Part shown: positions 9,199 through 15,697 of the stretch, piece after piece | Layout of the letters: each line of letters starts with the position of its first letter | Position numbering within the stretch: the first letter of the stretch is position 1 | DNA from: Streptococcus thermophilus | Lineage (GTDB): Bacteria > Bacillota > Bacilli > Lactobacillales > Streptococcaceae | Direction of reading: 5' to 3' | Length of the DNA stretch: 64,000 nucleotides | NCBI RefSeq assembly: GCF_010120595.1 | Contig: NZ_CP038020.1 | Location: 310,001-374,000, forward strand | The notes under the pieces: model-generated | Told to the model about the DNA's origin: nothing | Seen by the model: the letters and a program-made list of their open reading frames with translations, nothing else | Database searches by the model: none | Translations under genes and position numbers: made by a program

Positions 9199-9265
9199 TA
9201 ACTCTTTAGATTATTTGATTTTCCAAACAATCTAACTTTCCACAATTTAGAAAGGGGAAGACATT

Positions 9266-9505
9266 ATGATTTGGGCTATTATCGTAGGAGGGCTTATCGG
9301 TCTTATTGCAGGTGGAATCACTAAAAAGGGAGATTCCATGGGAATAATCGCTAATATCATTGCAGGTTTAGTCGGTTCATCTGTTGGACAATCACTTTTC
9401 GGTGCATGGGGACCTAGTCTAGCTGGAATGGCATTAATTCCATCAATCTTAGGAGCGGTTATTGTTGTTTCAGTAGTATCATTTTTCCTAGGGAAAAATG
9501 ATTGA
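9266..9505 (+). CDS. GlsB/YeaQ/YmgE family stress-response membrane protein
   Basis: A 79-residue glycine-rich protein with about three hydrophobic helices (MIWAIIVGGLIGLIAGGITK; IIANIIAGLVGSSVGQSLFG; IPSILGAVIVVSVVSFFLG), typical in length and pattern for the transglycosylase-associated / GlsB family. These small membrane proteins accompany Gls24 in streptococci and enterococci and are linked to envelope stress; biochemical function is unknown. It is preceded by a GAAAGGGGAAG Shine-Dalgarno region and starts the operon that continues with amaP, a DUF2273 gene, gls24 and csbD. Confidence 0.88.
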   Translation: MIWAIIVGGLIGLIAGGITKKGDSMGIIANIIAGLVGSSVGQSLFGAWGPSLAGMALIPSILGAVIVVSVVSFFLGKND

Positions 9506-9567
9506 ACTTGAACCTTTCTTGACAGGAATAGATTAAAGTTCAAATTCTATTGATGAAAGGATTCAAT

Positions 9568-10134
9568 ATGTCAAAAAACAAAAAAATATTTTACCTTATT
9601 TTATGTATTTTAATCTTGACAATTTTGATTCCTATTTTGCTAGATTATCTTAAATTCAGTGGCTTAGGACTTCATTTAGTTGATTGGAATCAAAATTCCT
9701 TTTTAGAATTTTATCTTTCAAGATATATTTTCTGGGGTGCTCTAGTACTTTCAGCTGTAGTGTTGTTTCTAATGCTTGTTACACTCTTTTATCCTAAACA
9801 ATATTTAGAGATTCAGTTACCTGATGTCGATGGGAACCTAAAATTAAAAAATTCAGCTATTGAAGGATTTGTACGTTGTGTGGTTGCTAATCACAATTTT
9901 ATAAAGGATCCTACTATTAAGGTAAACTGTCGTAAGAATAAATGTTTAGTTCACGTAGAAGGACAAATGCTTCCATCAGACAACATTATTAAACGAACTC
10001 AAATAATTAAAGATGAGATAGCTGATGGATTGAAACAGTTTTTTGGAATGAATCATCGTGTAAAACTGTATATTTCTGTAAAAGAATACAAGCCAAAACC
10101 ACCACGTAAAAAAACTGTTAGTCGTGTAAAGTAA
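9568..10134 (+). CDS. amaP: alkaline shock response membrane anchor protein AmaP
   Basis: A 188-residue protein with two N-terminal transmembrane helices (about residues 6-26 and 53-77) and a soluble cytoplasmic domain ending in a basic tail (KPKPPRKKTVSRVK). In Staphylococcus aureus AmaP anchors Asp23 at the membrane; position directly before DUF2273 and gls24 genes supports the same role here. I chose ATG at 9568 because GAAAGG lies 7 nt before it; a longer frame from TTG at 9550 would leave no Shine-Dalgarno. Confidence 0.85.
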   Translation: MSKNKKIFYLILCILILTILIPILLDYLKFSGLGLHLVDWNQNSFLEFYLSRYIFWGALVLSAVVLFLMLVTLFYPKQYLEIQLPDVDGNLKLKNSAIEGFVRCVVANHNFIKDPTIKVNCRKNKCLVHVEGQMLPSDNIIKRTQIIKDEIADGLKQFFGMNHRVKLYISVKEYKPKPPRKKTVSRVK

Positions 10135-10146
10135 GGAAGTAAAAAA

Positions 10147-10317
10147 ATGGAATGGTTTAAAAAATACCAATATCTACTTCTTTCCGGATTGGCGGGTGCT
10201 ATCTTAGCGTGCTTCATCCTATCCTATGGTTTTTTTAAGACTTTATTTGTCTTGATTTGCGCCACTCTAGGAGTTGGAATTGGGTATTATATTCAACAAA
10301 AACAATTATTTAAATAG
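10147..10317 (+). CDS. DUF2273 small membrane protein
   Basis: A 56-residue protein (MEWFKKYQYLLLSGLAGAIL, then FFKTLFVLICATLGVGIGYY) with two hydrophobic helices and short basic ends, the usual size of DUF2273 proteins, which sit between amaP and gls24/asp23 in many Firmicutes. It starts 12 bp after amaP behind AAGGAAG. Probably part of the membrane assembly that holds Gls24; no enzymatic motif. Confidence 0.85.
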   Translation: MEWFKKYQYLLLSGLAGAILACFILSYGFFKTLFVLICATLGVGIGYYIQQKQLFK

Positions 10318-10331
10318 TAAAGGTGATTTAT

Positions 10332-10889
10332 ATGTCAAATGTAGAAAAAAAAGTAGAAGTAGTAAAAGGCGAATTGACCTATGAAGATAAAGTCATTCAA
10401 AAAATTATTGGTCTTTCTTTAGAAAATGTTCCAGGTTTGCTGGCTATTGATGGAGGCTTTTTCTCAAACCTAACTGGAAAACTTATCAATACTGATAACG
10501 TTGCAAGCGGAGTCAATGTTGAAGTTGGTAAAAAGCAAGTTGCTGTGGATTTGAAAGTAGTTGTCGAATATAAAAAGAATATTCCTGAATTATACAAGAA
10601 AATCAAAGAAATTGTTGTTTCAGAAATTTCTAATATGACTAATTTGGAAGTGGTTGAAGTTAATGTAGATGTTGTTGATATCAAGACTAAAGAGCAACAT
10701 GAAGCAGACTCAGTAAGCCTGCAAGATCGAGCAACTGGAGTTGTTGAATCAACAAGTAAATTTACTTCCGATAAGTTTGAAAGCGCAAAAGAGGGATTGG
10801 GTGATGGCCTCTCAGCTGCAAAGGAAAAAGTTAAAGGAGTTGCCGAAGATACCAAAGAAACTGCTAAAGCAGAACCAAGAGTTCACTAA
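10332..10889 (+). CDS. gls24: Asp23/Gls24 family envelope stress protein
   Basis: A 185-residue protein. Residues about 10-115 form the Asp23/Gls24 domain (GELTYEDKVIQKIIGLSLEN; VPGLLAIDGGF; VDLKVVVEYKKNIPELYKKI). The C-terminal 50 residues are a charged amphipathic extension (FESAKEGLGDGLSAAKEKVK) resembling CsbD/LEA-type repeats. Gls24 proteins associate with the membrane through AmaP and protect against envelope and bile stress. ATG at 10332 follows AAAGGTG; the frame from GTG at 10323 overlaps that Shine-Dalgarno and is less likely. A 43-bp stretch near the 3' end (10827-10869) is nearly duplicated in the next gene. Confidence 0.9.
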   Translation: MSNVEKKVEVVKGELTYEDKVIQKIIGLSLENVPGLLAIDGGFFSNLTGKLINTDNVASGVNVEVGKKQVAVDLKVVVEYKKNIPELYKKIKEIVVSEISNMTNLEVVEVNVDVVDIKTKEQHEADSVSLQDRATGVVESTSKFTSDKFESAKEGLGDGLSAAKEKVKGVAEDTKETAKAEPRVH

Positions 10890-10962
10890 ATTCTTTTATG
10901 CCTAAAAAAGTTTAAAAACGTTCATTATCAATAATCTGATTTTCCAATGGAGGGTAACAACT

Positions 10963-11166
10963 ATGTCAGTAGAAGAAAAACTTAATCAAGCTAAAGGCGC
11001 TATTAAAGAAGGTGTCGGAAAAGTAACTGATGATAAAAAAACCGAAAAAGAAGGAGCTGCTGAAAAAGGAGTTTCAAAAGTTAAAGAAGTTGCCGAAGAT
11101 GCCAAAGATGCTGTTAAAGGAGCAATTGAAGGTGTTAAAAATATGGTTAAAAAGGACGATAAATAA
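10963..11166 (+). CDS. CsbD family stress protein
   Basis: A 67-residue highly charged, alanine- and lysine-rich protein ([20 protein letters not shown]) with the CsbD signature [15 protein letters not shown]. CsbD proteins are general stress proteins of unknown mechanism, probably disordered or helical in solution. It follows gls24 by 73 bp with a strong GGAGGG Shine-Dalgarno. Its segment at 11077-11119 is 38/43 identical to the 3' part of gls24. Confidence 0.88.
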   Translation: MSVEEKLNQAKGAIKEGVGKVTDDKKTEKEGAAEKGVSKVKEVAEDAKDAVKGAIEGVKNMVKKDDK

Positions 11167-11378
11167 TTCTAAAATCGGTTGATTTTTTACTTAAAACATG
11201 GGATTACTCTACAAGAAATTTAAGGTTGTTGTACTCCTAACTACTCACTTTTAAAACAACACCAAAAACTATGACAAATCCTTAACATTACAATATTAAT
11301 CAGGTGAAAAATCGGCTTTCTTTAGATTACTTTGAGATTCTTTCTAACCTCATATGTATATTCCTTTCTGATAGCATT

Positions 11379-11433
11379 AGCGCTCTAAAATCTGTAGTTT
11401 TGTTTAAACTATAGAAGCTAGAGTGCTTTTTAT
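11379..11433 (+). terminator. long hairpin terminator after the stress operon
   Basis: Outer stem AGCGCTCTA (11379-11387) with TAGAGTGCT (11419-11427) and an inner stem TGTAGTTT / AAACTATA; TTTT follows. It lies about 210 bp after csbD. The same end motifs (GCTCTAAAATCT and TATAGAAG) recur at 19592-19612 without the central part. Confidence 0.6.
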
Positions 11434-11498
11434 ATTATTTTTAAAAAAACAAAAGCACAGATTTTACTGTACCTCAGAATGAGGTTAAATAATTGAAT

Positions 11499-11537
11499 TA
11501 AAAAGCCATGAAAATATTATTTTTATGGCTTTTTTTA
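11499..11537 (+). terminator. hairpin with T-run
   Basis: AAAAAGCCAT (11500-11509) pairs with ATGGCTTTTT (11525-11534) around an A/T-rich loop that can extend the stem; T-runs on both strands make it potentially bidirectional. Confidence 0.65.
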
Positions 11538-11826
11538 TTAGCAAAGATAACAGTTATTCGTTCTAGTAAAAAGATTACAAACACATAATAGCCTCTATTA
11601 ATATCTTACTCCTACCTTCCTGTCGCAAAGAGGATACAATAAATCGAAAAAGTCATTGTTCAATATAAAGTTTTCTACCTAGATAAAAAACTCGATATTA
11701 ATTTTGAAAATCATTTTAGTAATAACCTAAACTTCTACATCAGAAACGGATTTTACTCCATTAATACCAAATTAACAACTTAACTAATATCAAAAAGATC
11801 ACTATATTATCGTTGATCTTTAATTT

Positions 11827-12435
11827 TCACTCTAAATCTTTCAAGATATTTGTAAACCTATGTGTAAATATAGCCGTCATCCCCCATATATTTTCTGTCA
11901 AGTTTCTGTAAAAAGGAATATGACGTTCACTGTACCCAAAATTATATTTTTCCCTGTTTTTTACTAGGAAAAAAGGAAAATCTTTTGCTTCGCTTAAGGT
12001 AGAACTCACAGTATAATAAATCGGTTCTTTTGTCAACAATGTGTCAACTTCAACTGTAAACAGCCGGTCTGCCTCTTCATTCGGATGGATATACTCCCAA
12101 TTTTCTATCTTTATCTTTCCAACAAAGCAATGGATGGTTCTACCCTGATGGATCAGATAATCAATCTCTCCCCAAATGTCAATTTGATCAGGAACTAGGT
12201 TTAACTCCTCACAAGTTTCTCGTATAGCAGCCTCTTGAAAAGTCTCGCCGTCTTCCACACGTCCACCAGGAAAAGAAATCTCACCCGGTTGAGAAATATG
12301 TTCGCTTCGCACTTGGTAAAGGACTTGATACTTACCAGTTTTTACATCATATATTAAGGGCAAGAGAACTGCATAGCGTCCTTTCTCCCCCAGTGGCTTC
12401 GGCTCGTAATGAGCTAATTTATCTTTAATAGTCAT
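11827..12435 (-). CDS. Nudix hydrolase, CoA pyrophosphatase-like
   Basis: A 202-residue protein with the Nudix box FPGGRVEDGETFQEAAIRET followed by CEEL, preceded by YQVRSEHISQPGEISF, which resembles the extra UPF0035 motif of CoA-diphosphatases (NudL/YeaB, PCD1 type). These enzymes cleave CoA or related nucleotides into phosphopantetheine and ADP. Full length for the subfamily. The gene stands alone; the stretch upstream holds an AT-rich palindrome and then IS1191. Substrate is inferred from the motif only. Confidence 0.8.
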   Translation of the reverse strand: MTIKDKLAHYEPKPLGEKGRYAVLLPLIYDVKTGKYQVLYQVRSEHISQPGEISFPGGRVEDGETFQEAAIRETCEELNLVPDQIDIWGEIDYLIHQGRTIHCFVGKIKIENWEYIHPNEEADRLFTVEVDTLLTKEPIYYTVSSTLSEAKDFPFFLVKNREKYNFGYSERHIPFYRNLTENIWGMTAIFTHRFTNILKDLE

Positions 12436-12489
12436 AAGTACTCCTTGACTTCATATTATCATAAAAAATAAGATAGCCCTATTATATAA

Positions 12490-12509
12490 AAATTTTATAT
12501 ATAAAATTT
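12490..12509. promoter_or_regulatory. perfect 20-bp AT palindrome left of IS1191
   Basis: AAATTTTATA followed by its exact complement TATAAAATTT. With a second palindrome at 13872-13885 it flanked a short intergenic region before the IS inserted. Candidate operator for the PadR-type regulator; the role is inference. Confidence 0.4.
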
Positions 12510-12520
12510 AGACATATCTT

Positions 12521-12528
12521 TCTAAAGG
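12521..12528. repeat. target-site duplication of IS1191, left copy
   Basis: TCTAAAGG occurs immediately before the left end (12521-12528) and immediately after the right end (13842-13849) of the element, the 8-bp duplication expected for an IS256-family insertion. Confidence 0.93.
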
Positions 12529-13841
12529 GATACTGTCAATAATTATGTGTAAACACTCAAGTAGAGTTGAAGAATGTTAATCAAATAAGCTTTCAAGTGT
12601 GTCAGCACATTGGCCAAACCCTTTATGGATGCGTTGATTTTGCTTGAAATTATAATCTTCAAACAGGGTAACTAAATAACGTTCCAGAGCCTCCTCGTTA
12701 GGAAAAAGGACCTTCTTTTTCGTTTGACGTTTGATTTCTTTGTTAAGAGACTCAATGAGGTTTGTCGAATAAATGCTATGCCAAATCTGGTAGGGAAACT
12801 GATAAAAAGTTAAAAGATTATCCGTATTCTCCAGACTTTCCATGACTTTCCTATACTTTGGTTTCCATTCGGCGATAAAGTTCTCTAAAGCTTGCACTGC
12901 CATTTCTAAATTTTCAGCACGATAAATCATTTTAAATTGCTCCAGAATAACCGCTCTATCTGCTCGTTTCACTTTACTAGCCAGATTTCGACTAATATGA
13001 ATTAAGCAACGTTGTTGTTCAGCTAATGGGTAAGCCTGATTGATAATCTGTTCAAGCCCCTTGAAGCCATCGGTCACTACAAGAGAAACCTGTTGGATTC
13101 CTTGGTTTTGAAGCTTGTCTAACAGGGTGGACCAAGAAGCATTGTTTTCATTTGGGGCGATTTCATATCCAAGAACAGCCTTCTGTCCTTCTGGTGTAAT
13201 GCCAAGTGCGATATGAATACATTCTTTACTAACGGTTCCACGTCTTAAGGGGAGATAGGTTCCGTCAAGAAATAAAACAGAGTAATTGGCTTCTAAGCTT
13301 CGCTCATGAAAAGTAGCGACATTCTCCTGAGTTGCTTTTGAGATATTAGAAATTGTGGCAGGACTATAGTGATGACCATACATTCGCTCGATGATATCAC
13401 TAATTTCTCGAGTCGTTACACCGGTTTGATAGAGTTTGATAACCATCTCTTCCAAGTGGTCATCTCTACGTCCATAAGCGGGAAGCAAAACTGGACTAAA
13501 GTTCCCATTACGATCTCTAGGAATACTCAACTGAACAGTCCCATATTTGGTTTCGAATTTCCGTGCATAGCTTCCGTTACGACTATTCCCAGAATTATAG
13601 CCTAATTTATCGTAAGGTTCATACCCTAAAAAGGCTGATAACTCTGCTTGAAGCAGATCATTCATTGCTGTTTCAAGAGAAGTACGGAAAAATTCATCAA
13701 TATCTTGCTTTTGGGCTAGGAAGTTAAGTAGTTCTGTGGTAAACTGAGTCATAGGAATAAATCTCTTTCTAGTAATGTTTTGCAACTCTACTATAACGGA
13801 TTTATTCCTTTTTGTGTTTACACAACTTATTTTACACTACC
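12529..13841 (-). mobile_element. insertion sequence IS1191 (IS256 family), complete
   Basis: The element is exactly 1,313 bp, bounded by imperfect 28-bp inverted repeats: left GATACTGTCAATAATT..., right (reverse complement) GGTAGTGTAAAATAAG..., both ending in TGTGTAAACAC, and by an 8-bp direct repeat TCTAAAGG. One intact transposase fills it on the minus strand. Length, repeats and transposase size agree with what I recall of IS1191 of S. thermophilus. Intact ends and duplication indicate a recent insertion. It separates the Nudix gene from the padR gene; the right end lies 77 bp before the padR start. Confidence 0.93.
12577..13752 (-). CDS. IS256-family transposase of IS1191
   Basis: A 391-residue DDE transposase (MTQFTTELLNFLAQKQDIDE) with the Mutator/IS256 signatures: first catalytic Asp in LFLDGTYLPLRRG, second in SLVVTDGFKGLEQI, the RCLIHISRN block and the catalytic Glu in STNLIESLNKEIKR. 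The upstream frame adds 11 residues to a TTG-type start, but the ATG at 13752 gives the family length. Intact, so the element could still be mobile. Confidence 0.93.
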   Translation of the reverse strand: MTQFTTELLNFLAQKQDIDEFFRTSLETAMNDLLQAELSAFLGYEPYDKLGYNSGNSRNGSYARKFETKYGTVQLSIPRDRNGNFSPVLLPAYGRRDDHLEEMVIKLYQTGVTTREISDIIERMYGHHYSPATISNISKATQENVATFHERSLEANYSVLFLDGTYLPLRRGTVSKECIHIALGITPEGQKAVLGYEIAPNENNASWSTLLDKLQNQGIQQVSLVVTDGFKGLEQIINQAYPLAEQQRCLIHISRNLASKVKRADRAVILEQFKMIYRAENLEMAVQALENFIAEWKPKYRKVMESLENTDNLLTFYQFPYQIWHSIYSTNLIESLNKEIKRQTKKKVLFPNEEALERYLVTLFEDYNFKQNQRIHKGFGQCADTLESLFD

Positions 13842-13849
13842 TCTAAAGG
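13842..13849. repeat. target-site duplication of IS1191, right copy
   Basis: TCTAAAGG, identical to 12521-12528 on the other side of the element. Confidence 0.93.
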
Positions 13850-13871
13850 ACATACACTCAATATATAAAAT

Positions 13872-13885
13872 AATTATATATAATT
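13872..13885. promoter_or_regulatory. 14-bp AT palindrome upstream of padR
   Basis: AATTATATATAATT, 33 bp before the padR start; candidate autoregulatory operator or part of the promoter. The region is very AT-rich, so chance is possible. Confidence 0.35.
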
Positions 13886-13918
13886 TTTATACCTATCCTA
13901 AAATAAAAGGAGCAAACC

Positions 13919-14245
13919 ATGTATTTTCCAACATCGTCAACCCTGATTGAGTTCTTAATATTAGTTATTATTGATAGAGAAGACTCTTATGGTTATGATA
14001 TTAGCCAAAACATAAAGATTGCGGCTAGTATCAAGGAATCAACACTTTATCCTATTCTAAAAAAGCTTGAAAAAGCAGGCTATATGACCACCTACGGCCA
14101 AGATTATCAAGGGCGCAAACGTAAATATTATAGTATTACCCCATATGGAAAAGAGCAACTTCAATTTCTTAATAAGGAATGGTTAACTTACAAAGAAACT
14201 CTGGATGGTATTGTGGAAGGGAGATTAAGACATGACAAAGACTGA
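13919..14245 (+). CDS. PadR family transcriptional regulator
   Basis: A 108-residue winged-helix protein: ILVIIDREDSYGYDISQNIK, then SIKESTLYPILKKLEKAGYM and the wing QDYQGRKRKYYSITPYGKEQL, the standard PadR pattern. Good Shine-Dalgarno (AAAGGAG). Its stop overlaps the start of the DUF1700 gene by 14 bp and a DUF4097 gene follows, a common regulator/membrane-protein module of Firmicutes. PadR proteins usually repress their own operon and respond to small molecules or envelope stress. IS1191 sits 77 bp upstream and may alter its expression. Confidence 0.9.
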   Translation: MYFPTSSTLIEFLILVIIDREDSYGYDISQNIKIAASIKESTLYPILKKLEKAGYMTTYGQDYQGRKRKYYSITPYGKEQLQFLNKEWLTYKETLDGIVEGRLRHDKD

Positions 14246-14789
14246 ATATATAGCCAAATTAACAAAATATCTACGAAAATTACCACCAAAAGACTACGAA
14301 GAAGCTCTAGAATATTTCATGTAATATTTTGAGGAGGCTGGACCCGAAAATAAATCTCTAGTTATTGCAGAACTGGGTACACCTAAGGAAGACGCTCATG
14401 AAGTCATTAGCCGTCTGCTAGATGAAAAGGTTATTGAGGATACGACTAGTTTGCGCAATAAAACAACTATTATTTGAATTGCTATTCTCGCAGTATTAGC
14501 TAGTCCAGTAGCTTTTCTAATTCTCCCTTTCTTCTTAGCTATGCTAATGACACTTCTTATGATCATTTTTGCGGTCATGGTGACTGCCTTAGCTCTTACT
14601 CTTGTCTTACTCATTAGTGGTGTTCACACTTTCTCTACAAGTTTCTCTCCCCTAAGTGTTTCACTAGCTTCAACACTGTTTGGACTAGGTGTAGGACTAT
14701 TGATGTTTGGGGGAGCACTTTTACTATTTTTGATTTCATTTGAAATCTGTAAACTTATTGTAAAGCTAATTACTCCATCAATTAGATGA
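14232..14789 (+). pseudogene. DUF1700 (HAAS domain) membrane protein with two nonsense mutations
   Basis: One frame of 185 codons begins MTKTEYIAKLTKYLRKLPPK, the HAAS/DUF1700 N-terminus, and ends with four hydrophobic helices. It has TAA at 14322-14324 (codon 31, in YFM-stop-YFEEAG, probably GAA) and TGA at 14475-14477 (codon 82, in TTII-stop-IAILAV, probably TGG). No frameshift. The C-terminal 82 codons from ATG 14541 remain open but have no Shine-Dalgarno. The family couples PadR-type regulators to the membrane; function is not defined. Confidence 0.88.
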
Positions 14790-15661
14790 CACATCAAGAA
14801 AGTAAGAAAAACATGAAAACTTGGAAAAAGATTGTCCATGAAGTATCTCTCATATCTCTATTTTTAGGCGGGGGATTAGCAACTTGGGTTTATAGTCAAG
14901 GTGGCTTGACAGATTTACAAAATCAAAATAAAAGTGAGCTAGATTATGTCAAGAAGGAAGTTGATAACTTCAATAAGATTGATATTAAAAGTAGCAGCTA
15001 CAAGGTACTAATTCAAGGTTCTGAGGTTAACAAAACTACACTTTCTTACTACCAAAAAATAAAAAATACAATTGACACAACTGTAAAGGATAGTCAATTA
15101 ACTATTAATGATAACAACTCTAAATTAGATTCGACTTCTAAAAAACACATTAACTTTTTCAAATTAAAAGATTTAATAAGCCTCTCTTCTGCTATCGACC
15201 AGGAAGTCAGAAAGCAAACCATTATTATTACACTTCCTAAAAAACAATCGATTGATTTCTTAAAGGTTGATTTAGCAACTGGAAATCTAGATTTAAGCCA
15301 TAGCACGGTTAGACAAGTAGACATTAATCTAAATGTGGGGAACCTGAATTTTAATAAAATGATAGTCAGCAACCTAAAAGCTAACCTTGATGTTGGTAGT
15401 GTTGATAGTGATAATACCCTTTTTACTAACGCAGATTTATCTATTGCAATGGGAGAATTCTCTGGTAATAACTTAATTTTTAACGGTCACAATAAACTTG
15501 ACGTCACAACCGGTGAAGTTGAAATAGCTCTTAAATATTACACTATCAATGTTCAAGCAGATAGTCACTCAGGAGAGGTGGATGTTACGAATAACCTTAA
15601 GAACTCAAAAGATAATACACTTACCATCACCTCCGATCTCGGTAATATAACTGTCGAATAA
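14786..15661 (+). CDS. DUF4097 family membrane-anchored protein
   Basis: A 291-residue protein with one N-terminal transmembrane helix (LISLFLGGGLATWVYSQGG, about residues 21-39) and an extracellular part whose second half is a beta-repeat typical of DUF4097 (DLATGNLDLSHSTVRQVDIN; LNVGNLNFNKMIVSNLKANL; LSIAMGEFSG). Start overlaps the end of the DUF1700 frame by 4 bp (ATGA), so it depended on translational coupling that the nonsense mutations in the upstream gene may disturb. Proteins of this kind are often in stress-responsive PadR operons. Function unknown. Confidence 0.8.
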   Translation: MTHQESKKNMKTWKKIVHEVSLISLFLGGGLATWVYSQGGLTDLQNQNKSELDYVKKEVDNFNKIDIKSSSYKVLIQGSEVNKTTLSYYQKIKNTIDTTVKDSQLTINDNNSKLDSTSKKHINFFKLKDLISLSSAIDQEVRKQTIIITLPKKQSIDFLKVDLATGNLDLSHSTVRQVDINLNVGNLNFNKMIVSNLKANLDVGSVDSDNTLFTNADLSIAMGEFSGNNLIFNGHNKLDVTTGEVEIALKYYTINVQADSHSGEVDVTNNLKNSKDNTLTITSDLGNITVE

Positions 15662-15666
15662 CATAA

Positions 15667-15694
15667 AAAAGCCAGCTCACATTAGCCGGCTTTT
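15667..15694. terminator. bidirectional terminator between convergent genes
   Basis: AAAAGCC (15667-15673) and GGCTTTT (15688-15694) plus inner AGC/GCT pairs, loop CACATT region; T-runs on both strands serve the DUF4097 gene and the convergent YhgE gene. Confidence 0.85.
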
Positions 15695-15697
15695 AGT

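Larger units (their letters stand above)
8801..9265. other. 465-bp intergenic region with the stress-operon control sequences
   Basis: No gene is visible. From left to right it has the upstream end of a decayed minus-strand gene, an inverted repeat TTATGGT / ACCATAA (8890-8909), an AT-rich stretch, a strong sigma-A promoter on the plus strand (9101-9129), two 23-bp direct repeats (9127-9149 and 9176-9198) and the ribosome binding site of the first stress-operon gene. Confidence 0.6.
11167..11826. other. 660-bp intergenic region without genes
   Basis: Between csbD and the Nudix gene on the opposite strand I see no open frame of coding character on either strand. It contains two strong hairpins with T-runs (11379-11433 and 11499-11537), a small ACCTC/GAGGT hairpin (11471-11485) and AT-rich sequence. 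It may include remnants of lost genes, but none can be recognised. Confidence 0.5.
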
